From positions 1-20,889 of the forward strand of contig NZ_JAFLSB010000009.1 of assembly GCF_022511165.1 (NCBI RefSeq): a DNA stretch of 20,889 bases. The letters run 5' to 3'. This stretch comes from Helicobacter sp. Its GTDB lineage: Bacteria; Campylobacterota; Campylobacteria; Campylobacterales; Helicobacteraceae. Positions 1 through 6,991 of the stretch are shown in pieces; position 1 is the first letter of the stretch; each line of letters starts with the position of its first letter. The notes under the pieces are model-generated. The model was not told the DNA's origin and ran no database searches. It worked only from the letters and a program-made list of their open reading frames with translations. Position numbers and translations under genes: made by a program.

Positions 1-69
1 CTTAGCCTCTATGAAACTTAGACAAAGCCCTAAGCAAATAAGAAACGAAACTAAAATTTTATTTAGCAT
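1..69 (-). CDS. Start of a secreted protein (partial, runs off the window)
   Basis: Only the first 23 codons are inside the window. They read as a classic Sec signal peptide: MLNKILVSFL, then a hydrophobic core rich in Leu, Cys, Phe and Ile, then a polar FIEAK end that would suit cleavage after Ala22. The ATG at 69 follows an AAGGAA Shine-Dalgarno by five bases, which supports the start. The reading frame stays open to the window edge. The mature protein is not visible, so function is unknown. It lies downstream of the alcohol dehydrogenase terminator and is probably a separate transcription unit. Confidence 0.6.
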   Translation of the reverse strand, partial: MLNKILVSFLICLGLCLSFIEAK

Positions 70-144
70 TTGAATTCCTTTAGATTTATGCAAAAAATAT
101 ATAAAAGAATTTTATTTCCTTATTTGACAAGGCAAAATCTCTAA

Positions 145-165
145 ATTCTAGTCCAAAACTAGAAT
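145..165. other. Small inverted repeat between the first two genes
   Basis: Perfect 7-bp arms ATTCTAG and CTAGAAT flank a 7-base loop. It lies downstream of the alcohol dehydrogenase terminator and upstream of the gene starting at 69. It could be a back-up terminator or part of that gene's leader. The stem is AT-rich and has no adjacent T-run, so its role is uncertain. Confidence 0.35.
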
Positions 166-179
166 CTAAGCCATAAAAT

Positions 180-201
180 AAAAGCCTTAGCTAAGGCTTT
201 T
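180..201 (-). terminator. Perfect-palindrome terminator overlapping the alcohol dehydrogenase stop codon
   Basis: A perfect 22-bp palindrome (arms AAAAGCCTTAG and CTAAGGCTTTT) spans the last codons and TAA stop of the alcohol dehydrogenase. On the minus strand it is followed by ATTTTATG, giving a T-rich 3' flank. It therefore looks like an intrinsic terminator whose stem is formed by coding sequence. Confidence 0.65.
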
Positions 202-1392
202 CATATCAATGACAAAGCGAAAATCCGCCTCGCCCTTAGCCACCTTTTGATACGCCTCATCGAGCTTTTGTATAGGGATTATCTCTACTTTTGGATAGAT
301 TTTATTTTTCACAGAATAATCAAGCATTTCTTGGGTTTCTTTAATACCCCCAATCAGTGAAGCATAGATTTTTTTATCTCTAAACTGCCAAACAAAAGCA
401 TTCACATCAAAGTTAGGAAAATCTTTAGGTGCAGGTAAGCCCACGATTGCCATTTCTCCGCCAAGTTTGAGCATTCTTACATAGTCATTAATATCATATT
501 TATAAGGAATTGTTGAAATAATAAAATCAAAGCGGTTTGCAATCTTTTTAAATTCCTCGCTTTTTACATCAACAAATGCCTTTGCCCCAAATTTTAAACA
601 CGCCTCTTTCTTGCTTGGCACAATATCAAAGCAAGTAACCTCCGCGCCCAAAGCCACCATATATTGCAACGCCATATGCCCTAAGCCGCCAACCCCTGCC
701 ACAGCGACTTTATCGCCTTTTTTGACTTTGCTAAATCTAATAGGCGAATAAGTCGTAATTCCTGCGCAAAGCAAAGGGGCGACTTTCTCAAACTCGGCAT
801 TTTTTGGCACTTTAATCGCAAATTTTTCACTCACCACGATATTATTAGAATATCCTCCATAGGTAATTTCATCATTATGAAACACATCTTTGCTGTTGTA
901 GGTAAAAACGGTTTTGGCATTCGTGCAATACTGCTCCTTGCTTTGCTTACACGCCTCGCACTCTCCGCAGGAATTTACCATACAGCCAACCCCCGCATAA
1001 TCTCCAACCTTAAACTTACTCACCTTTTTGCCCACAGCGACAACCTCACCTGCAATTTCGTGTCCGGGCACCATAGGATAATTTGCCTTGCCGTGGTCTC
1101 CTTTGACTGTGTGTAAATCACTATGGCAGATTCCAGCATATCTAATGGCGATAAGCACATCGTTTTCTCCCAAAGGGTGTCTTGTAAAAGAATAGGGCTT
1201 AAATTTCCAATCCTTGCTAAAAGCCGCATAGCCTTTGGCGGGGATTCTCTCACCCTCTTTAAACACGATTTTTGCGCTATTTGCCTCATTTTGAGCGGCA
1301 AAGAGGGTGTCTGCCCCTAGTGTTAGAGCGGCTAAGCCCCCGACAACTTTAGCTGAATCTTTAATAAACTCTCTTCTTTGTGAATCTTGCAT
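187..1392 (-). CDS. Zinc-dependent alcohol dehydrogenase with Tat signal
   Basis: Medium-chain zinc alcohol dehydrogenase of the cinnamyl-alcohol/YahK-like type, expected to interconvert aldehydes and alcohols with NAD(P)(H). Counting 401 residues from the ATG at 1392, the catalytic zinc ligands are Cys89 (CHSDLH), His111 (GHE) and Cys209. The structural zinc is held by Cys142, 145, 148 and 156. The nucleotide-binding loop GVGGLG is at 233-238. The N-terminus carries a twin-arginine motif (RREFIK, residues 6-11) followed by a hydrophobic stretch, so export of the folded enzyme to the periplasm is predicted. The 1392 start has AAAGGAG six bases upstream. The frame is open further upstream to 1488, but that extension reads through the promoter and its poly-A tract and would bury the Tat signal, so I reject it. 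Own promoter and terminator. Substrate unknown. Confidence 0.9.
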   Translation of the reverse strand: MQDSQRREFIKDSAKVVGGLAALTLGADTLFAAQNEANSAKIVFKEGERIPAKGYAAFSKDWKFKPYSFTRHPLGENDVLIAIRYAGICHSDLHTVKGDHGKANYPMVPGHEIAGEVVAVGKKVSKFKVGDYAGVGCMVNSCGECEACKQSKEQYCTNAKTVFTYNSKDVFHNDEITYGGYSNNIVVSEKFAIKVPKNAEFEKVAPLLCAGITTYSPIRFSKVKKGDKVAVAGVGGLGHMALQYMVALGAEVTCFDIVPSKKEACLKFGAKAFVDVKSEEFKKIANRFDFIISTIPYKYDINDYVRMLKLGGEMAIVGLPAPKDFPNFDVNAFVWQFRDKKIYASLIGGIKETQEMLDYSVKNKIYPKVEIIPIQKLDEAYQKVAKGEADFRFVIDMKSLS

Positions 1393-1425
1393 TTTTTCTC
1401 CTTTTGATGATATATTGATTTTGTT

Positions 1426-1456
1426 ATTATATCCAATCGTTTTTTTTTTTTTGCAA
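1426..1456 (-). promoter_or_regulatory. Alcohol dehydrogenase promoter with a 13-bp homopolymer in its spacer
   Basis: Read on the minus strand: TTGCAA (-35-like, 1451-1456), a 19-bp spacer, then a perfect TATAAT (1426-1431). Thirteen consecutive A residues (plus-strand T, 1440-1452) overlap the -35 end and fill most of the spacer. The start codon at 1392 is about 33 bases downstream of the -10. The -10 is strong. The -35 assignment is weaker because campylobacterial promoters often lack a conserved -35. Confidence 0.6.
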
Positions 1457-1476
1457 GTTTTTTGTAAAAAAATTTT

Positions 1477-1520
1477 AAATTCAGCCAAAAACTTTGCAGG
1501 TGCAAATTAAGGCTGAATTT
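1477..1520 (-). terminator. Terminator of the aldo/keto reductase gene, with a nested hairpin
   Basis: Perfect 10-bp arms AAATTCAGCC and GGCTGAATTT enclose a 24-base loop that contains a second hairpin (TTTGCA-GG-TGCAAA, 1493-1506). On the minus strand it starts four bases after the aldo/keto reductase stop codon and is followed by AAAATTTTTTT. That is a good intrinsic terminator and it insulates the downstream alcohol dehydrogenase promoter. Confidence 0.7.
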
Positions 1521-1524
1521 TATC

Positions 1525-2586
1525 TTAGAATTTATCTCTATGCACCTCTATCAAAAACTTCGCAGTTTGCGGGTCTTGATGATTTAAAAAGAGGCTTTGC
1601 TTATTATCAAGTGAAGCAATTTTTTGCATATCCTCATCGCTCAAAGCAAAGTCAAAGACATTAAAATTCTCAATCATTCGCTCTTTGCGTATGGTTTTTG
1701 GAATAGCGATGATATTTCTTTGAATCTGCCACCTTAAAATCACTTGTGCAATGCTTTTATTGTATTTTTTGCCAATCGCACTTAAGGTTGGATTAGAAAA
1801 CATATCATTCTTTCCCTCACCAAAAGGCGCCCAAGATTCCATAGCGACATTATATTCCTCTAGAATCTTTTGTGCCTCAAATTGCGCGAAAAAGGGATTG
1901 CACTCGATTTGATTGAGTGCAGGTTTGATTTCGTTATTAAGACAAAAATCAACGATTCTATCCGGATAAAAATTGCTTACCCCAATAGCTTTGAATCTAC
2001 CCTCTTTGTAGAATTTACTCAAGGCTCTCCACGCTCCATAAGTATCATTAAAGGGCTGATGTAAAAGCATCAAATCCACATAATCAAGCCCGAGCTTACG
2101 CAGAGATTCCTCACACGCTTTGAGCGCTTTTTCTTCCTTGTAATTATTAATCCAAAGCTTTGTTGTGATAAAAAGCTCCTCACGTTTTATGCCACCACTC
2201 ATAGCATTCTTTATTGCCGCACCCACTTCTGCTTCGTTAAAATAAGCTTGAGCTGTATCAATGCTTCTATATCCTACTTCTATGGCATCTTCAACACATC
2301 TTTGTGTCTCTTTTGGTTCTACTTGAAAGACTCCATAGCCTAAAATGGGCATTTTAACCCCATTATTTAATGTTACAAATTCCATTGTTCCTCCCTTTGC
2401 GTAGTTATTTAAGTTTTTGTTCTCGCTTATCTTATCTTGTAAATTATCTCCTGAATCTGCATCATTGCAAGCACTTAAAGTAAAAGCTCCAAGAGATGCA
2501 AGAGACGCCATTGTAGTGAGTTTTGCAGAGGTTTTAAGAAATGCTCTGCGCTTAGAGCTATGAGAAAGCTTAGAAACTTTTTGCAT
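1525..2586 (-). CDS. Aldo/keto reductase with a Tat lipoprotein signal
   Basis: NADPH-dependent aldo/keto reductase fold of 353 residues. The catalytic tetrad is Asp110, Tyr115, Lys143 and His176 (DTAQAYF, TTKLW, LLHQP), with the same relative spacing as the D50/Y55/K84/H117 family pattern once the N-terminal addition of about 60 residues is subtracted. AIGVSNF and the QIECNPF strand are also typical. Residues 1-67 are an add-on: twin-arginine motif KRRAFLK (12-18), a hydrophobic segment, then a lipobox LSAC with Cys40, followed by an Asp/Asn/Lys-rich linker. This predicts a Tat-exported lipoprotein facing the periplasm. The start at 2586 has GGAGGAG four bases upstream. A second in-frame ATG at 2385 has its own strong Shine-Dalgarno, so a cytosolic form is also possible. 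Likely role is reduction of reactive carbonyls or quinones (inference); the promoter looks inducible. Confidence 0.88.
   Translation of the reverse strand: MQKVSKLSHSSKRRAFLKTSAKLTTMASLASLGAFTLSACNDADSGDNLQDKISENKNLNNYAKGGTMEFVTLNNGVKMPILGYGVFQVEPKETQRCVEDAIEVGYRSIDTAQAYFNEAEVGAAIKNAMSGGIKREELFITTKLWINNYKEEKALKACEESLRKLGLDYVDLMLLHQPFNDTYGAWRALSKFYKEGRFKAIGVSNFYPDRIVDFCLNNEIKPALNQIECNPFFAQFEAQKILEEYNVAMESWAPFGEGKNDMFSNPTLSAIGKKYNKSIAQVILRWQIQRNIIAIPKTIRKERMIENFNVFDFALSDEDMQKIASLDNKQSLFLNHQDPQTAKFLIEVHRDKF
2383..2398 (-). promoter_or_regulatory. Internal ribosome-binding site and start inside the aldo/keto reductase gene
   Basis: On the minus strand the codons for Lys64-Gly-Gly-Thr67 read AAGGGAGGAACA and are followed by ATG (Met68, 2385). 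GGAGG lies four bases from that ATG. Met68 is exactly where an ordinary cytosolic aldo/keto reductase begins (MEFVTLNNGVKMP). Translation from here would give a complete 286-residue enzyme without the export signal. Confidence 0.6.
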
Positions 2587-2611
2587 ATTTCTCCTCCAAA
2601 ATAGATATGTA

Positions 2612-2642
2612 ATTATAAAACCTGATACCTAGTATCTGTCAA
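2612..2642 (-). promoter_or_regulatory. MerR-style promoter of the aldo/keto reductase gene
   Basis: On the minus strand a consensus TTGACA (2637-2642) and consensus TATAAT (2612-2617) are separated by 19 bp, two longer than optimal. The spacer opens with the dyad GATAC-TAG-GTATC. Consensus hexamers, a 19-bp spacer and an operator between them are the hallmark of promoters activated by MerR-family regulators. An HxlR-type operator is an alternative reading. No regulator gene is in the window. The start codon is about 26 bases downstream of the -10. Confidence 0.65.
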
Positions 2643-2718
2643 GGGGAGAAAGAAAAAATAAAAAATAAATTATAGATAAGAGTTGGAATCACTCACCAAT
2701 AAAAATTTAAGAGATTGG

Positions 2719-5385
2719 CTACGCGCTTAGCTCCTTTATAGCCATTTCTCTTGCAAATTTTAAGGCTTGGGGGATTGCTTGTATATCTTTGCCTCCAGCA
2801 GTGGCAAAATCTGCCCTACCTCCACCATTTCCGCCTAGCTTAAGAGCTACTTGCTTGACCCACTCTCCTGCCTTTATGGGCGCGTTTTTCACCCCTGCGC
2901 TCAAAGCCACCTTGCCATTAGATTCTGTAAGTAGCAGTATCGCCACACACTCATTTTCATTTTTTGCCCTATCAATCATCTCTTTTGCCTCATCTGCGCT
3001 CACAGCCTCAAGCTTAAGCACAATAAGCCTTATGCCATTTATCTCCTCAAAATCAAGGCTTTTCACGCTTTGCTTTGCTTTTTGCACTTTTTCTTTAAAC
3101 TCAAGGAGCTGATGCTTTATCTTTTCTATGCCCTGCAATACATCTTGAGTTTTGAGTGTCTCTCTTGCCTGATTGAGCTCAAGCAAGGCATTCTTACCAT
3201 ACTGATATGCGGCTGCGCCACATACAGCTTCGATTCTGCGCACACCGCTACTCACGCTTGATTCTTTAGTGATATAAAAACTCCCAATTTCGGCAGTATT
3301 TCGCACGTGAATCCCACCACAAAGCTCAATAGAATCCCCAAAGCTCACCACACGCACCCTCTCTCCATATTTTTCGCCAAAAAGTGCCTTTGCACCCATA
3401 GCTTTTGCTTCTTTTATGCCCATATTTTCACATTTTTGGCTATTGGCTTGTAAAATTTGAGCATTCACGAGCTGTTCAATCTGCGTAAGCTCCTCATTTG
3501 TAAGAGCCTTTGGGTGAGAGAAGTCAAAGCGCAGACGATGAGGCTGCACAAGGCTTCCTGCTTGAGCGATATGGCTACCTAGAACCTGCGTGAGGGCTAA
3601 ATGGAGCAAATGCGTAGCCGAGTGATGTTTAATAATCTCAAAACGCGCACTATCTACCATTGCCATCACTTTTTGCCCCACCTGCAAAGAGCCTAAAGCC
3701 TCTACTTGCGAGAGATTTAAGCCAAAAAATTTTTGCGTATCAAGCACATTGGCACATTTTTGCGCGGGGCTTGTTTCTGTAAGCTTATGGGGAGAGTATA
3801 GCTCGCCTCTATCCCCCACAGGTCCTCCAGATTCAGGATAAAAGGGCGTTTTATCAAGCATTACCCAGCCCTGCTCACTTGGCTGCAAACTCTCTACTCT
3901 CCTCAACTCACTATCAAGCAAGGCTTGTATCGTGCAAAGCTCTTGTGTGCTTTCATAGCCAACAAATTCATTTTCGCCAAATTCATTCAGTAATGCCTTA
4001 AAATCACCCTCTTTCAAGGCATCTCCGCTTCCTTTCCAACTCGCCTTAGAGCGGGATTTTTGCTCATTCATACATTGCTCAAAAGCCTCCATATCCACCT
4101 CTATGCCATTTTCTCGCAACATATCTTGGGTAAGATCAAGCGGGAATCCATAAGTATCATAGAGTTTAAACGCTACTTCACCGCTAAAATGTGCCTTTTG
4201 TCCTTGTGCCGCGCTTTGCAAATGCTCTAACTCCGTGCTAAATAAGCTCATTCCTAATTCTATGGTTTCAAAAAATCTCGCCTCTTCTGCCTTGCATTGC
4301 TCCATTATGGCACTTTTACGCTCTTGCAAATAACCATAGGTTTGCCCCATACATTCACATACTGCGCTCACAACTTCATATAAAAAGGGCTGTTTTAGTC
4401 CTAATAAATAGCCGTGTCGCACTGCTCGGCGCAAGATTCTACGCAATACATACCCACGCCCCTCTTTATCAAAATTTACTCCTTGCGCAAGGAGAAATGC
4501 TACACTCCGCGCATGGTCAGCTATCACGCGAAAAGAAGCTTGAATCTTTTTAATCTCAAGTACTTGTGCTTCTTGTAAATCATTTCTCTCAAAGATTTCA
4601 TCATCGCCAAAATATGTCTTGCCTGTAAGTCTTTGAATACATTGCATTAAAGGCGCAAAAAGGCTTGTATCAAAATTATTAATCTTGCCTTCTTTGAGTG
4701 CTATTACGCGCTCTAATCCCATACCTGTATCAATGCTCGGCTTAGGTAGTGGAGTGCGCACACCATCTTTTTGCTCAAATTGCATAAAAACAAGATTCCA
4801 TATTTCTAAGAATCTATCCCCCTCACCGCCAAAATAATCCTCTGTGCTATGAAAATATTTTTCACCCTGATCTACATAAATTTCACTACAAGGTCCGCAG
4901 GGTCCGCTATCACCCATTTGCCAAAAATTATCCTTATCGCCCATTCTTTTAATGCGCTCACTCGCAATATGCTCACACCATAGCTCATAGGCTTCATCAT
5001 CGCTCTCGTGGATTGTTACATAAAGCACACTTTTATCAAAGCCTAATACCTGTGTAACAAACTCCCACGCATACGCTATCACATCTTTTTTAAAATAATC
5101 GCCAAAGCTAAAATTCCCAAGCATTTCAAAAAGTGTGTGATGCCGCGCTGTATAACCGACATTTTCTAAATCATTATGCTTTCCACCTGCGCGAATACAA
5201 AGCTGCGAGCTTGTAGCACGAGGAGGAGTGGGAGCAGGAATCTTGCCTGTGAAAATATCCTTAAATTGCACCATACCCGCATTTGTAAAAAGCAAACTCG
5301 CATCATCTGGCACAAGTGGCATAGAATCATAAACCTTATGCCCTTTTTTGCTAAAAAAATCCACATATAATTGACGAATATCCAT
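2719..5385 (-). CDS. alaS: Alanyl-tRNA synthetase
   Basis: Class II synthetase that charges tRNA-Ala in the cytosol. At 888 residues it is near full family length. The N-terminus (MDIRQLYVDFFSKKGH, then NAGMVQFKDIFTG) is the aminoacylation domain. The editing domain contains the zinc-binding HSATH motif near residue 585 and CGGIH near residue 690, which clear mischarged Ser and Gly. The C-terminal DHHA1 domain ends with the Gly-rich GGNGGGRADFATAGG region near residue 860. The ATG at 5385 has AAGGAG seven bases upstream. The gene starts 12 bases after the PAP2 phosphatase stop, so it is probably cotranscribed with that gene. No convincing terminator follows the stop codon. Confidence 0.97.
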   Translation of the reverse strand: MDIRQLYVDFFSKKGHKVYDSMPLVPDDASLLFTNAGMVQFKDIFTGKIPAPTPPRATSSQLCIRAGGKHNDLENVGYTARHHTLFEMLGNFSFGDYFKKDVIAYAWEFVTQVLGFDKSVLYVTIHESDDEAYELWCEHIASERIKRMGDKDNFWQMGDSGPCGPCSEIYVDQGEKYFHSTEDYFGGEGDRFLEIWNLVFMQFEQKDGVRTPLPKPSIDTGMGLERVIALKEGKINNFDTSLFAPLMQCIQRLTGKTYFGDDEIFERNDLQEAQVLEIKKIQASFRVIADHARSVAFLLAQGVNFDKEGRGYVLRRILRRAVRHGYLLGLKQPFLYEVVSAVCECMGQTYGYLQERKSAIMEQCKAEEARFFETIELGMSLFSTELEHLQSAAQGQKAHFSGEVAFKLYDTYGFPLDLTQDMLRENGIEVDMEAFEQCMNEQKSRSKASWKGSGDALKEGDFKALLNEFGENEFVGYESTQELCTIQALLDSELRRVESLQPSEQGWVMLDKTPFYPESGGPVGDRGELYSPHKLTETSPAQKCANVLDTQKFFGLNLSQVEALGSLQVGQKVMAMVDSARFEIIKHHSATHLLHLALTQVLGSHIAQAGSLVQPHRLRFDFSHPKALTNEELTQIEQLVNAQILQANSQKCENMGIKEAKAMGAKALFGEKYGERVRVVSFGDSIELCGGIHVRNTAEIGSFYITKESSVSSGVRRIEAVCGAAAYQYGKNALLELNQARETLKTQDVLQGIEKIKHQLLEFKEKVQKAKQSVKSLDFEEINGIRLIVLKLEAVSADEAKEMIDRAKNENECVAILLLTESNGKVALSAGVKNAPIKAGEWVKQVALKLGGNGGGRADFATAGGKDIQAIPQALKFAREMAIKELSA

Positions 5386-5397
5386 ATCAAGCTCCTT

Positions 5398-5994
5398 TTA
5401 GAACCTATGTGTTATATAAAGGCTTACAAGCGTATTTCCCTGTATATCACGCTCAATATTTGGCAACACAAGCGTATTTTTAGGCTGATACTCTTTGGTA
5501 AAAAGCCACGCAAAACCCCAAGCAATAGCTGCACCCACACTCACTTGTAAGAGAGAATGCTTTTGTGCCTCAACTCTTGAAGCTGCTGTGAGTATAGCAA
5601 GGATCCCAACAGGCACAGCACTTTTTATACCATAGCGATAATATACATATCCTGCCGCGCTAAATGCACCCGCACTATGCCCACTTGGCATACCTTTATA
5701 TATATCGCAACACGGGCGTTTTGCCCATTTGATAGGATATTTATGACTTGAGAAACTATCAAGACTAGCTTTTATGCCCTCTGTAACAAGCTGTGTGCTT
5801 AAGCTCCCAAGCAATAGCTGCCCCACACCCTCATAATCCTCAAATGCCACAGATACAATCATCGTATAAATAGGCAAATAACGAAACACATCGCCAAATT
5901 GCTCGAATTGATCTTCCTTTATGGCATATGCAGAGCTAAAACATACAGAGTTTAGGGCGCATACAAGTAATAAACGCATTAAAATACATTTCAT
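5398..5994 (-). CDS. PAP2-family envelope phosphatase
   Basis: Type 2 phosphatidic acid phosphatase family, 198 residues. The three family motifs are present: Lys85...Arg93-Pro94, PSGH at 103-106 and SRVEAQKH at 139-146. His106 would be protonating and His146 the nucleophile by family precedent. The first motif is one residue longer than the classic KX6RP. A signal peptide is predicted (cleavage after SSAYA, residue 24), so the active site faces the periplasm. Relatives remove phosphate from lipid A, undecaprenyl diphosphate or phosphatidylglycerol phosphate; I cannot choose among these. The C-terminus ends in an alternating hydrophobic stretch, TLVSLYITHRF. The start at 5994 has AAAGG upstream. 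It sits 70 bases after pdxA and 12 before alaS. Confidence 0.82.
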   Translation of the reverse strand: MKCILMRLLLVCALNSVCFSSAYAIKEDQFEQFGDVFRYLPIYTMIVSVAFEDYEGVGQLLLGSLSTQLVTEGIKASLDSFSSHKYPIKWAKRPCCDIYKGMPSGHSAGAFSAAGYVYYRYGIKSAVPVGILAILTAASRVEAQKHSLLQVSVGAAIAWGFAWLFTKEYQPKNTLVLPNIERDIQGNTLVSLYITHRF

Positions 5995-6018
5995 TTTTAG
6001 CCTTTGTGTAAAATAAAT

Positions 6019-6033
6019 ATCTTATTATAAGAT
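6019..6033 (-). promoter_or_regulatory. Candidate promoter within a small hairpin upstream of the PAP2-alaS pair
   Basis: On the minus strand a perfect TATAAT (6024-6029) sits inside a 6-bp-arm palindrome (ATCTTA-TTA-TAAGAT) and about 30 bases upstream of the PAP2 start codon. This would give PAP2 and alaS a promoter independent of the ilv-pdx operon. No clear -35 hexamer is seen. Confidence 0.4.
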
Positions 6034-6042
6034 TCTATCCTT

Positions 6043-6074
6043 AAAAGCTTGCTCTAGTGCGTGTTTAAGCTTTT
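6043..6074. repeat. Inverted repeat at the 3' end of pdxA
   Basis: Arms AAAAGCTT (6043-6050) and AAGCTTTT (6067-6074) are separated by 16 bases and overlap the pdxA stop codon. On the minus strand a hairpin could form, but it is followed by AAGGATAG rather than a T-run. It may be a weak transcription barrier or an mRNA 3'-end stabiliser between pdxA and the PAP2 gene. Confidence 0.35.
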
Positions 6075-6991
6075 GAGAGGGCATAAGTAATAGCATTGAA
6101 ATAGCTTTGCAAACTTATATGACTTCCCTTTTTATAAGCTTTATCATACGCCACGCCGTGATCCACAGAAGTGCGCAAAATAGGCAAATCAAGGCTTATA
6201 TTAATACTCTCTTCAAAATAAAGTGCTTTAAGGGGAGCTAATCCCACATCGTGATACATACTCACAACATATCTAAATTTTTTGCGATTAAGCGGTGAAA
6301 ATGCGCTATCTGGCGGATATGCACCAAAAAATAAATCCTTTTGTAGTTGTTTATTTGCTTCTTGCACCGCCAAAGTAATATCACTATCCTCATTCCCCAT
6401 AACACCCTCATCACCACAATGTGGATTAAGCCCTAGCACACAGCAAGGCTCATCTAAAGCAATAGCCTTGGCAAAACGCAATAAGAAATCCTCTATGCGC
6501 TCTTTATTCACAAGCTTACTTACCTCGCTTAAAGCGATATGATCAGTAAAAAGCGCGACAAAAAGTGAAGGGCAGCCTAGCATCATTATGCTTTGGCGTC
6601 CAAAATATGATGAAAGGGCATCAGTATGTCCCACAAATGTAATCCCTGCTTTTTGCCACGCTTTTTTATGTATAGGCAGTGTTACTAAAGCTACACATTG
6701 CCCACTTTGAGCAAGCCTCACTCCTTGCATAAAACTTTGATAACTATATGCACCACTTTGCGCACTCACACAACTAGGCATTATAAGATTTTCTAATTCA
6801 TACTCAAAATCCCCCACACACTGCATATCTAAAGGGAGAGGATAGCCTAAAAGCGCGCTTGCAGATTCTACAACCTCCCTATGCACACAATACAGCGGCT
6901 CACACCATTGTGTGATATGCTTATGCGCCTTCAAGGCAATTTCAAGCCCTATACCATTAACATCGCCAATGCTGATAGCTATCTTTGGCAC
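6065..6991 (-). CDS. pdxA: 4-hydroxythreonine-4-phosphate dehydrogenase
   Basis: PdxA oxidises 4-phosphohydroxy-L-threonine with NAD, giving the substrate that PdxJ condenses into pyridoxine 5'-phosphate (DXP-dependent vitamin B6 route). It has 308 residues, normal for the family. Hallmarks are the N-terminal ISIGDVNGIGLE, GHTDALSSYFG, and the metal-binding histidines in SMYHDVGLAPLKAL and TSVDHGVAYDKAYKKGS. The start is a GTG at 6991. The overlapping ATG two bases upstream is in the pdxJ frame. AGAGG lies five bases before the GTG. The gene overlaps the 3' end of pdxJ by 13 bases, so translation is probably coupled. Confidence 0.95.
   Translation of the reverse strand: MPKIAISIGDVNGIGLEIALKAHKHITQWCEPLYCVHREVVESASALLGYPLPLDMQCVGDFEYELENLIMPSCVSAQSGAYSYQSFMQGVRLAQSGQCVALVTLPIHKKAWQKAGITFVGHTDALSSYFGRQSIMMLGCPSLFVALFTDHIALSEVSKLVNKERIEDFLLRFAKAIALDEPCCVLGLNPHCGDEGVMGNEDSDITLAVQEANKQLQKDLFFGAYPPDSAFSPLNRKKFRYVVSMYHDVGLAPLKALYFEESINISLDLPILRTSVDHGVAYDKAYKKGSHISLQSYFNAITYALSKA

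Noticed and set aside
1393..1488. A longer alcohol dehydrogenase of 433 residues starting at 1488
   Set aside because: The extension translates the promoter and its 13-base homopolymer (KKKK) and would bury the Tat signal; the ATG at 1392 has the ribosome-binding site and places the twin arginines near the N-terminus.
2696..2718. Terminator after alaS (CCAAT/ATTGG arms)
   Set aside because: The stem is only 5 bp with a 13-base loop and no T-run on the minus strand.
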